Below, one piece after another: positions 55,107 through 64,000 of a DNA stretch of 64,000 bases. The position numbers were made by a program, and so were the translations under genes. The notes under the pieces were generated by a model, which was given only the letters and a program-made list of their open reading frames with translations, had not been told where the DNA came from and did not search any database. Within the stretch, counting starts at the first letter, position 1. Every line of letters starts with the position of its first letter. The DNA comes from Zygnema cylindricum (taxonomy: Eukaryota; Streptophyta; Zygnematophyceae; Zygnematales; Zygnemataceae): contig JBBHKE010002059.1 in NCBI GenBank assembly GCA_037447655.1, forward strand, positions 1-64,000, read 5' to 3'.

Positions 55107-55461
55107 GCGATACACAGTGTAATGTACTGTAATATTGGTTATTGGGAAGTTCTCATTGCCATAAAGCCGATGGGTGCCAATATATCGCTCCGGAATCAAT
55201 AAAACTAATAGTCGATAGTATCGGTTTCGCGGGGGTGGTCAAAGTCAGAGGTCGTAATCTACTACCTGAATCTGTACTCGACCGTTACCCGCCCGCCCAC
55301 GTTACATCCGAAATGGATTCAGGTGCCAAATTTTGGGGGCCGATTGGATTCGGGCGGGTGATTCACAAAAAAAAAACGGGAAATGTAGGGTAAGCCAAAA
55401 ACGAAAAAAAAATGAAGGTTTTGTACTATCTATACTATATAACACTTTTGTACTTTGTACT
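55107..55461. other. repeat-derived DNA with GCCAAATTTTGGGGG box
   Basis: About 55235-55345 resembles 37965-38075 (CCGTTACCCGCCCGCC and GGTGCCAAATTTTGGGGG). No gene; the 83-codon frame at 55142-55393 is not supported by any domain. Confidence 0.4.
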
Positions 55462-55940
55462 CTTGGTATCGTGGAAGGAATATGGGAGATGTACCACTAA
55501 TTTTGTACTTATTCAGGTATGGGCGGGTACGGGTAGTCGCGAGAAAACAAGTTTCGGTTAACTTTTATTTTTATAAACGCATATCGAGTAATGGGTAACA
55601 AGTTAGGAGCGCGACATAACCAAGTTCGGTATCGAGTATTCAAATTTCGAAAAAAAAAATGTCGATTTTGGAGATATGAAATTTTGACTTTTGCAACCTT
55701 AGAGGTCCCAAAAGTCAAAATTTCTTAGACTCGAATATGACATTTTTATTTTTTCAAAATTTGAACACCCAAAAATCAGCCCACATTATGGCACTTCCCT
55801 AAATTGTTACTTGGTACTCGATACGCGTTTACAAAAGAACAAGTTAACCAAGACTCGATTTCTCGCGACTACTCGTACCTGCTCGTACCCGAATAAGTAC
55901 AAAATTAATGGTATATCTCCCTCATACTTCCGACGATACT
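55462..55940. mobile_element. foldback (long inverted repeat) element
   Basis: About 110 bp at each end are imperfect inverted repeats: left 55462-55575 with CTTGGTATCGTGGAAGG and TTTTGTACTTATTCAGG, right 55833-55940 with CCGAATAAGTACAAAA and CGACGATACTAAG. The inner part (CGCGACTAC/GTAGTCGCG) continues the pairing. No coding sequence. Confidence 0.7.
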
Positions 55941-56262
55941 AAGTGAAATTCTGTGGCCTCTATTGGCACACATAATGTGCAGCCTATGTAAAGTCTCAAA
56001 GATAATGTTTCCTTTTTTGACTTTCCCACTGAATAATTGCCACCCAGACACACAAATATTCTAACCACCCTCACCCTGTGAGCGCCCGACTACCTTGAGT
56101 CAGACGCAAAAAGAATCATTGAGTTTGCTCATGGTCAAAGATAGTCTATATACATGCAAGCTATCTCTGAGAGAGGCGGCTGATTTTCACTAAAACCTAG
56201 TCCACCTACGTACAACTGCCTACTACTAAACCCTAAACCATTAGAAAGATTATACAGTAAAA
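55941..56262 (-). mobile_element. LTR fragment (minus orientation)
   Basis: Matches the leader side of LTR-A (GTGGCCTCTATTGGCAC, TTGAGTCAGACGCAAAAAGAATC, CTGAGAGAGGCGGCTG). It is cut off after ~320 bp and joined to RNase H coding sequence of opposite orientation. Confidence 0.6.
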
Positions 56263-56270
56263 AAGGTACA

Positions 56271-56954
56271 ATGGCTGTGCAGACTATTCCTTACAGGCAA
56301 GTAATGGGAAGCCTTATCTATTTTATAATTTGTATCCGTCCGCGTTTGGCTGCAGCGGTAGGAATGCTGAGTAGAAGTCTGAATGCTCCCACTAAGAGAG
56401 ATTGGGAGGCAGCTAAGAGAGTCCTCACGTATTTGATAGGAACTAGGGATCCATGGTTGCATTTGGGTGGAGGGAATTCTGACATCACTACCTGGAGTGA
56501 TGCCAGTTATGGTGATGCTCCGATGAGGAGATGTACTTCTGGATATGTATTGTATGTGGGTGATGGAGCTTGTTGCTGGAGTAGCAAACAACAAAAGGTT
56601 ATTGCTCAGTCCACCATGGAGGCTGAGTATATGGCCTATTGCTCTGCTGTAAAAGAGTTGATGTGGGTCAAGTCTTTGCTTGGTGAGCTTGGTCACCTTA
56701 AGAGTGGTGTACATAATTTTTTTTGTGATAATGAGGTAGCAATTACTATTGCAGCCAATCCTAAACATCATTTTAAAGCCAAACACATGGACATTAGACT
56801 CAGCTTTGTTAGAGAGAAGGTGGAAAAAAAAAGAATCAGTTTAGAGTACAGACCAGATAGCGAGATGGTACCAGATATGATGACCAAACATGTGCCTTCC
56901 CCTAAGCTAATTTTCTGCAAGGAGAAGTGTGGTCTGAAATTAAAAAGTGACTAG
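56271..56954 (+). pseudogene. Ty1/copia RNase H domain with open frame (no RT)
   Basis: The 227-residue frame begins at the RT-RNase H connection (PYRQVMGSLIYFIICIRPRL, AAKRVLTYLIGTRD) and holds the complete RNase H: ITTWSDASYGDAPMRRCTSG, CCWSSKQQKVIAQSTMEAEY, FFCDNEVAITIAANPKHHFK, ending LIFCKEKCGLKLKSD. All three visible acidic positions (SDAS, EAEY, CDN) are kept and there is no stop, unlike most copies here. It lacks RT, integrase, protease and gag, so it is a fragment. A polypurine tract and an LTR follow. Confidence 0.88.
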
Positions 56955-57945
56955 AAAATAAGGGGATTGTATAAATTAATGGTTTTTTTTTAGTATTTTC
57001 TAGATCTAACATGAAATACAGAAAAAAAGCCGAGGCAGTCTGCCTCTAACTTCTCTCTTCAGCTCCCACACTTGTCCCAGTAACTGATGGTTGAAGAGGG
57101 AGCTAGAGCCATGGCTGCCTATGCTGATAAGAGACAGAGTTACGGATGTTAGATTTTGGTAGATTTACCAAATTAGACATTGACAGACCCAAGATTTAAA
57201 CCTGGTACCTGCCGTCCGTTAGGGTAGCCGGTAGCCTTAGCCAATTAGTATAATATAAAGGTTGAAGATATAAGTTATTTATGTGTTTACACGTAGGTTG
57301 TTTCATTTAACGAGATATTTAGATATAAATACAATTTGTAATGTACGGCGTACGAAACATCCGAAACGGATACCGCGCATATTGCGCAAGTATTTATGAC
57401 GGCCACGATTGTAATCCGGCTTAATCGGACGGCCATGAAGCATGTCAAGATCACAGAACTGTTTGCGGTCGACGTCACATTAATTGCCATGTGGTTAGGA
57501 CATCTTTGGGGATTCCAGGAACGAATCCTAAAATGACATGTGTCGACTAGTTGGCCATGTCGTACAATTGCCGTACAAAAAGAACATCGACACCTGTACC
57601 TTTATGTACGATACACTATTATGATTGGTGCCGTACTTCACTAGATAGAGTTTTAGAGAGAGAAAGGACTTAGAAAAATTAGATAGATTGGACCCTCTCT
57701 CCCAAAGAGCTTCTGTACAAAATGTCAACTTTGACCCTTCATAACTTACTGCTCAAGGGAGCAAATTCAGAGATTCTTTTTTCTACAAACTTAGGGGAGT
57801 CTTGTCTTCACATGGGTGAAGTTGGCCAGTGTTTTTATTTGTCAAGGTGGCAGTTATTCTTGTGGAAACACAAAGCGGTCAGGGTTATCCAATGGGCTTC
57901 GAGTGAGCTGCCTACTCTGAGGGCCAATGGAGGTCTCAGAGTTTT
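56955..57945 (+). mobile_element. polypurine tract, LTR-A and leader (plus orientation)
   Basis: AAAATAAGGGGAT precedes TGTATAAATTAATGG at 56968. The LTR carries a minus-strand tRNA-like block (57165-57250), TATA-like GATATAAATAC near 57320, and five GTAC motifs at 57555-57630. It passes into the gag leader (GGTCAGGGTTATCC, GGAGGTCTCAGAG) and breaks off at about 57945. Confidence 0.72.
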
Positions 57946-57949
57946 AAGA

Positions 57950-58540
57950 CATTATAGTACAAGAAGGTACACTAGCCGATGTACTTTTTGTATGACCATT
58001 GTACAGCATGGCCTTTTAGGCGACGCTTGCCAACTCGAGAGCCATGTTTCCTCCTCCCTTCTATTTCAGTATCCCATTATATGCCGCCACGTGGCATCGT
58101 GTGACGCTACCTCTAAAAGCCGCCAAAATGCTCATTTAGGGTTAGCGACTGAAACGCCAACTGTCCGATCAAATATATTTACATGGCTCGATTCGCGCTG
58201 GTAATGTGAACGCATGTAGTTGGTTCACATGCGTCGCTACGTCAGTTTTGCACCGTACATGAATTAGCCGCCGAATAAGTCTTTATTAATATATCACACC
58301 CATTACATGTAATGATTTTACAAATAATTTTTTGATAGTGCGGTAGGCTGACTTGAACTATATAGTACCCTGGTCCAAATCCGGTTCGGTTCACCCTTTT
58401 TGTTGAGAAGACTTTTGTCCACTATCTAAGTCTACCAGCTTTGACTACCAAGAAGGCAGCCATGGTTTCCTTCTCTTTTAAGCTCTCTCTCTCTCTCTAT
58501 CAAGAGTTTGAAGGAGAGTGCAAATTATCCTTTTCAACAT
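57950..58540 (-). mobile_element. copia LTR-B (minus orientation)
   Basis: Inverted relative of 5588-6240. On the minus strand it starts TGTTGAAAAGGATAA near 58540, followed by the (GA)n stretch, the tRNA-like block (about 58335-58400) and GATCGGACAGTTGGCG. No coding region adjacent. Confidence 0.6.
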
Positions 58541-59100
58541 GTTTAGATATCAAAACAATTTTAGAAGAATTTTAGAATCACATATAAGAATGGAAATCAA
58601 CTATCTAGAAAAATATATGGAGGCGAATTTTTACATCTATTTTTCTTTCTGAACTTTATTTTTTTTTAAATATAAAAAGCTACTCTACACTCCTCGTGGA
58701 AAAAGATCTCCCTGACAATAGAAAACAACCTACAAAAACGTTCTCTGAAAGGCAATAAAAAAGAAGTCAAAGGGGTCGCAAACAACAAATGAAACGTGTG
58801 TCATACAAGACACTTTGGCGCGGAGAACAGTTTATACTACGCATAACAAAACACAAGCTCATCGAAACTCTAACCGAACGATAAATGTGCATACCGACCT
58901 AAAATGTTCTACGCACTAAATAATTGCGAGACCGTAGAGGACCAAAAAAAAGGTACATAGACGAAACAAAACAGAAATCAAACTAGACTCGACAAAGATT
59001 CACCAAAACGTTAATTGAACAGCAGTGTTACCAAACTGGACTGAAACGTAACTACAATTAGATTTATGCATTAAATACCAAAAATCCCCCTTTTCAATGT
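58541..59100. other. probable relic LTR (family D), no gene
   Basis: AT-rich. Its right end (TTAGATTTATGCATTAAATACC, before a CCCCCTTTTC polypurine complement at 59084-59095) suits the start of a minus-strand 3' LTR for the RNase H trace that follows. A relative is near 34380-34440. Confidence 0.4.
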
Positions 59101-59560
59101 GTAAATCAAAAATTATTATAGTAACTCCAATTTAGGTCATCCTCTGAATAGTACATCTGCAACTGACGCCTTCGTCAACATATATGCGAATTATTCCAAG
59201 GTAGAAATGTATTGAAATTCAATTTCTTTTTGTGCGATTAAGTCACGCACAAAAATCCTTTCCATGCGAATGATTTTCATACGTTTATGAAACATAAGAT
59301 TTTTAACTAATGCCATAAAACTCATACTGTATTTAAGAATCGTTATAGATCCAATGCGAACCTTTAATTCAAATTACATCTCTTTCAACCAAATAAACCC
59401 TTTTGCAACATGGCAAGCCGCCATATACTCAACTTTTGTTGACCTTAACGCGACGGTTGGTTGAAGTCGTGAACTCCACCTAACTGTCGCTCCACTCAAA
59501 ACAAAAGAGTATCCCGAGGTTGACTTTTCGTAGTCGAAATTGCCTCTCCAATCCGTGCAA
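59101..59560 (-). pseudogene. RNase H remnant of a second copia lineage
   Basis: The minus strand, with breaks, reads DWRGNFDYEKSTSGYSFVLS, RWSSRLQPTVALRSTKVEYM, CHVAKGFIWLKEM and a C-terminal KASVADVLF. The pattern QPTVALSTTEAEYMA of typical copia RNase H is recognisable but differs from the QKVIAQSTMEAEYMA type of the other copies, so this is another family. Stops and lost Glu (KVEYM) show decay. Confidence 0.7.
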
Positions 59561-59564
59561 CTCT

Positions 59565-60583
59565 GAAACTTCCGTAGGTCCTCAGAATAAGCAGCTCACT
59601 TAAAGAATCTAGGATAGCACTTACCCAATTGTGTTTGAAAAAGACTGTTTGACACCTTTATACACAAAAGACTAACCTGACTTCACCCTAGTGAAGGCAA
59701 GACTCCCATGAGTTTGTTAGAGAAAGAATCAAGAAATTTGCTCACCTGAGCAGTAAGTTATGGATGGTCAAAGATGACCTTTTCTATAGAAGCACTCTAG
59801 GAGAGAGGCGGCTACCTAAGATTTGGCTAAGTCCTAAGCCCCTCTCTAAGCCCTCAACTTACTTCTAGTGTACGGCACCAACCAGATCACTGTACAGTAC
59901 AGAAAGGTACTGGTGCCAAAGTACTTTATGTACGACCATTGTACGGCATGGCTAAGGAGTCGCTTGTCATATCCAAGCTTATTTTAATGGCCTCTTGAAA
60001 TTCCGCAAGCTAATAAAAAGCCCCACGTGTCACCTAATGTGGTTGTGACCAAAAATCGTCAAAGCGGCCATTCCCCAATGTCGGCTTGCTTCATGGCCGT
60101 CCGAATTAAACCAACTTTCCATATTAGACGTTGAAATAAATATTCATACTATTTAATGTGTGCGGTACCTCAGGCCGTACTATAGCTACGACTGAATCTT
60201 TGCTCTAAAATCCGTTCATTTAGTTAAATGGAACTCTTTATTTGTACATCTTTAAATAGTTGTCATACCCTATATATGCCAGCACAGTTCGTAGACCATA
60301 GGTCAAAGCTAACGGCTACAGTCTAGTTTGACGGACGGTAGGTATAAGGATCAAAACTTGGGTCCATGAAGCCTTTTTGGTAAAACTATTAAAAACCCCT
60401 CCTTGTCTCCTTTAGACAACATAGACAACCATGGCTCTAACTCCCTCTCCAGTCTTCAATGACTACGACAATTGTAGGGACTGAAAGAGAAGTTAGAGGC
60501 AGACTGTATGACCTTCTTTTCTACCATTTGTCTTACATTCTTTAGACCTAGAAAATACTCAAAGAAAACTACTAATTTTGACA
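59565..60583 (-). mobile_element. copia LTR-A (3' LTR, minus orientation)
   Basis: Minus-strand start TGTCAAAATTAG at 60583 follows the polypurine complement CTCCGCTTAATTTCTAG. Holds seven GTAC motifs within about 80 bp (59868-59945), the tRNA-like segment (60290-60370), and the CCATGGCTCTAACTCC hairpin region (60430-60500). Confidence 0.72.
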
Positions 60584-60599
60584 CTCCGCTTAATTTCTA

Positions 60600-61050
60600 G
60601 GCCCTTTTTAATTTGAGACCACACTACTCCTTACTGAAAATTAACTTGGGAGAGAGTACAGGTTTAGTCATCATATCTGCTACCATTTCACAATCTGGTT
60701 TATACTCTAAACTAATTATCTTGTTTTCTACCTTCTCCCCAATGAAGGTAAGCCTAATGACTATGTGTTTGGCTTTGAAGTGGTGTTTGGGATTGGCTGC
60801 AACAACAATTGCTGCCTGATTATCACAATAGATTTTTTGCACACCACTTTAAAGATGACCAAGCTCACCACATAATGCCTTGACCCACAATAATTTTTCT
60901 ACGGTAAAGGAAGAGGCTATATACTCAGCCTCCATGGTGGAATGAGCAATAACCTTTTGCTGTTTACGGCTCCAACAACAAGCCCCATCTCCCACATACA
61001 ATTTATATACGGAACTTTACCTCCTTATAGGAGCATCTGTTGATTTGAGG
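60600..61050 (-). pseudogene. Ty1/copia RNase H remnant
   Basis: The minus strand encodes DAPIRR at its right end, then a small deletion, LYVGDGACCW, KVIAHSTMEAEYIAS, a frame break, and IYCDNQAAIVVAANPKHHFK through EMVADMMTKPVLSPKLIFS. Only the part from DAPIRR onward exists; what lies to the right is unrelated. Confidence 0.8.
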
Positions 61051-61828
61051 CAGCTGGTGCCCCTGAAGAAGAAAAAAAAGAAGAAGCAGCAGCAGCAGTT
61101 GCCATAATGACAATCAAAGTACAAAGAGGAAACTCTCACGAATACCCACAAATGACCAACTTCACAATGAAGTTCCAAGCAATCCAGACAAAAACTAGAT
61201 CTGAAAATTTGCCACGTAAAGAAAATACACCAAAGAAAACACATGCAGAATTTCACAAAGTTCTGCCAAAAAATCACAATGATCTTACAATTCAAAAACC
61301 CCAAAAACTGCTTCGCATTTTTCATACAAGGAATTCCTAACTTCCAAAATATTCTAAGTCCTACATATGCAAGTGAGCCTACAGCTGATCTAAACCGTAC
61401 CACAATTAGCGTGGTCCACCGGTACACTAAATCTTTACCAAACTAAACCTTCACCGTCTGCCGTACAAAGTATTTACATCAATCTTTAACTGTAGCCGCC
61501 GCTAAAGTGCGCAATCAAAGTTCGTTCACCGAAATGACGGCTCAGTCAATATTTCTCTTCCAATAATGACTGCGAACTTCGTCCGCCGTCCACGCATTCA
61601 TTCCCCACTGAATATGAACCTCCACGTGCGAATCCGGTCCCCAAATGAGTTTGTACTTCGTCGTCCAGATCAACCAACCTTAACTCCCTACCAACCTTAA
61701 CTCCCTCATGAACCGACACGTGTGCCTGAGGTGTACCAAGTCTGTGTACTCTCTTTAGAGTTACATACAACACTAAATCTTGTCTATGAAAATTCATCCT
61801 TCACACAAACTGCTATGGCTGCGGTAAT
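61051..61828. other. no gene; short microsatellite
   Basis: 61064-61101 is an AAG/CAG-type triplet stretch. The rest contains no recognisable domain; frames on both strands overlap. About 61670-61700 has a short ACCAACCTTAACTCCCT duplication. Confidence 0.4.
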
Positions 61829-62401
61829 CTACCAGCGCAACGGTGATGTTTTAGAGCAGCGCAACCGTTGACGCAACCGTTTCAGATTCCACTGACGTGG
61901 AGCCTGCTTCAGTTCGTACAAGGATTTCAACAGCTTACAGACCAAATTTTCTTTTCCGGTCTGTGCATATATTTCAGGCTGCTTCATATAGATCACTTCC
62001 TTTAAATCTCCATGCAAAAAAGTCGTCTTAACATCTAAATGATGTAATTCCATATTCTCAATGGCTGCTAAAGACAAAAGAATTCTGACAGTTGGAAACC
62101 GGACAACCGGAGAGGTCTCCTCATAGTCAATTCCCTCCTTCTGACTATACCCCTTTGCAACAAGCCTAGCCTTATATCTTTGAATAGAATTATCCGAATT
62201 CAGCTTAACTTTAAAAACCCACTTACACCCGATGGCTTTCCGATCCGGTGGAAGCTCCACAAGTTCCCAAGTTTGAGCCTCCATTATCGATCGCATTTCG
62301 TCATTCGCCACGGAAATCCATTGATCCTTTTTCAGAGCTGAAAAAGCTTCCTGTATGGTGACCGGCTCCATCGTGGTGGCAGAAAATAGAGCATGCTCCA
62401 C
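61829..62401 (-). pseudogene. Ty1/copia reverse transcriptase, N-terminal half
   Basis: The 190-codon frame reads ALKKDQWISVANDEMRSIME, TWELVELPPDRKAIGCKWVF, RYKARLVAKGYSQKEGIDY, ETSPVVRFPTVRILLSLAA, LHHLDVKTTFLHGDLKEVIY and LCKLLKSLYELKQAPRQW-like (VCKLLKSLYELKQAPRQWN) blocks of copia RT. It ends at about 61890, just after the APRQW motif and before the YVDD active site, and continues as unrelated residues. Without YVDD it cannot be active. Confidence 0.9.
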
Positions 62402-62855
62402 CTATTCACTTCGCAGCCTAGCAACTTCGCAGCTTTGCAACGCAGCTTTGCAGCCTCTCAGCCAGGTGCTTTTCTCCTGCTCACTTCGCAGCCTCGCAGC
62501 TTCGCTGCTTTGCAACGCAGCTTCGTAGCCTCGCAGCCTGCAGCTTTGCCTTTTTCCCCTCGGAAAATCTGAGGCTGGAACTGTTGGAGCCAATCGTGTC
62601 CTCCGAGGAGGAGGAGGAGGAGGAGGTGGAGGAGGAGGAGGACGAGTAGGTTCTACCGGTTGAACCACCGGAATGGTTGGAGTATGGATAGGAGATGAGT
62701 CTCCTTCGACATATGAGGAAGAATTTGTCGCGGATTGAACAGGAACATTTTCAAAAATTACATATTCTTGAATTTTGGCACTTTTCACAGAAATCTGTCA
62801 TGCCAAAGACATCAACCGAGTGACTTTCTTCCTTAACCTGAATGTTTCTAGCAAC
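62402..62855 (-). pseudogene. copia pol linker with proline run and LRSE repeats
   Basis: This integrase-RT linker has a run of 12 prolines encoded by a GGA/CCT microsatellite (about 62604-62645), then two repeats of ~25 residues built on WLRGCKAALQS and ARLRSE (62402-62530). It is open for 128 codons but ends in a stop before the RT frame; the repeats look like an in-frame expansion or foreign insertion. Confidence 0.65.
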
Positions 62856-64000
62856 CTAAAGATTTTTTCTATCCCTATTGTATACTCTATAGCCTACGGA
62901 ATCATCATCATATCCCATAAAAATTCTGGGAACCGATTTCGGATGAAGCTTAGAAATAGGAAGATTATCTAAAATAAAGCATTTGCTACCAAAAACCAGG
63001 AAGTGACTCACATTGGGTTTCCTTCCGGTCCACACTTCATAGGGTGTTTTATCTTTTACGGCTCTAGTTTCAATTCTATTCCTAATATAAGATGCACAAG
63101 AGAAAGCTTCACCCCAAAATTTAAAATCTATCCCTTTATCTAACATCATAGATTTTGCACTTTCCGTTAAAGTTCGGTTAAGTCTTTCCGATACTCCGTT
63201 TTGCTCCGGAGTATAGGGAACCGTAAATTGACGAGAGATATCATTTTCTTTTAAATAATCTAAAAATGCATTATAAATGTATTCTCCTCCGTTGTTGGAC
63301 CGAAGGGAGAGAATCGACTTCTCGTGAAGTTTTTCCGCCCAAAGCCGAAAGTGCTTGAAGTGAGTAAACACTTCACTCTTCTCCTTCATAAAGTAAACCT
63401 TGCTGTATCGAGAGAAATCATCTGTAAAGGAAACCAAAAACCGGTTGCCACTAAGGGAAGGAACTTTTGACGGCCCCCACACATCCGAATGAATTATTTG
63501 CAGCAAATCCGTGGCTTGGTCATCCGCGGTGTGAGGTAGGGGCAGCTTGTGAAGCTTGCCCAAAGCACAACCATCACATACATGAGAATCTTTTTGTCCT
63601 AATTTGACACCATCTATCATATTTTGCTTTACCATTTTATCAAGCCTTTCATGATGAACATGACCGAGCCTCTTATGCCACAAACCATTTTCTGGAAGGA
63701 CACTAGAGTATGCAAAGTCAATTTCATTAGCCAAGTCCATCTGGTATAACAAGTTTGGGCCTCTAGTTTCTACCAAGGCTACTCTCCCATCTTGGCTTAC
63801 TACCTTTTTCCCATTCTTTTGCAAAATTTCAAATCCTTTCATTTCAGCTGCCGATGTGGAAAACAAAATTTTCTTAAATTTTGGGATATAGAGAACATCA
63901 TGTAAGGTTCTCTTTACAATCTGATCATTGATGTCACATGCTAACTTCACGCTTCCCTTCGCCGTAGCCTCCACACCGCTGTCATCCGCATAATAAATCT
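62856..64000 (-). pseudogene. Ty1/copia protease end, GAG-pre-integrase and integrase (runs off the window)
   Basis: A 372-codon frame. From its N-terminus: the end of protease (LHDVLYIPKFKKILFSTSA), the GAG-pre-integrase zinc region (LWHKRLGHVHHERL and CDGCALGK), integrase core (IIHSDVWGPSKVPSL with the first Asp; SLRSNNGGEYIYNAF; PYTPEQNGVSERLNRTL with the Glu). The second catalytic Asp is Asn here (RSNNGG where RSDNGG is usual), so strand transfer should fail. The best-preserved copia integrase in the window; the 5' part lies beyond 64000. Confidence 0.93.

Noticed and set aside
55142-55393. 83-codon frame as a gene
   Set aside because: Covers a dispersed repeat also seen at 37965-38075 in which the frame is not kept.
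61546-61797. Minus-strand 83-codon frame
   Set aside because: No domain, overlaps other frames and includes a short duplicated non-coding-looking stretch.

Overview
The window is eukaryotic nuclear DNA, almost certainly from a plant (streptophyte). The one ordinary host gene is an F-box/PP2-like (phloem protein 2 type) gene, a family known from land plants. Nearly everything else is a dense, nested, decayed mobile-element landscape: Ty1/copia and Ty3/gypsy retroelements, LTRs and several MITE families. I see no rRNA, CRISPR array, operon or prokaryotic-style feature. The species cannot be named from this sequence. Size and texture suggest a large, transposon-rich genome such as a fern, lycophyte, gymnosperm or other non-model plant.

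Layout. 1-6.25 kb: copia gag, LTR and RNase H fragments in inverted arrangements. 6.94-7.63 kb: a PIF/Harbinger-like MITE. 8.06-8.98 kb: a decayed copia gag. 8.98-10.72 kb: two 285-bp direct repeats. 10.83-16.4 kb: a decayed Ty3/gypsy element on the minus strand. 16.4-23.5 kb: a second Ty3/gypsy element on the plus strand. It carries a C5-cytosine DNA methyltransferase domain between protease and reverse transcriptase, and a PHD-finger-like domain after integrase. 23.5-34.1 kb: copia-family remnants (minus strand), one with a solo LTR nested in gag, and a 10-N assembly gap. The gap is flanked by a 301-base exact mirror image (reversed but not complemented) of neighbouring sequence. 35.46-36.62 kb: the F-box/PP2 gene. 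37-43 kb: hAT-like and Harbinger-like MITEs. 43-49.5 kb: AT-rich DNA with a ~150-bp tandem repeat and a ~31-bp minisatellite. 50-55.1 kb: MITEs nested up to three deep. 55.4-61 kb: a foldback element and further copia LTR/RNase H pieces. 61.8-64 kb: a copia pol fragment running off the window.

No retroelement here is intact. Each has stop codons, frameshifts, changed catalytic residues or large deletions. The copia family repeatedly keeps only LTR plus RNase H, often with the exact TG terminus of an LTR joined to internal sequence; that pattern points to autointegration or template switching. The LTRs share two regulatory-looking features: an antisense tRNA-like segment with Pol III A/B-box similarity, and a cluster of GTAC motifs.

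The most notable items are the methyltransferase-plus-PHD gypsy element (biological) and the perfect mirror repeat abutting the gap (most likely an assembly or processing error).
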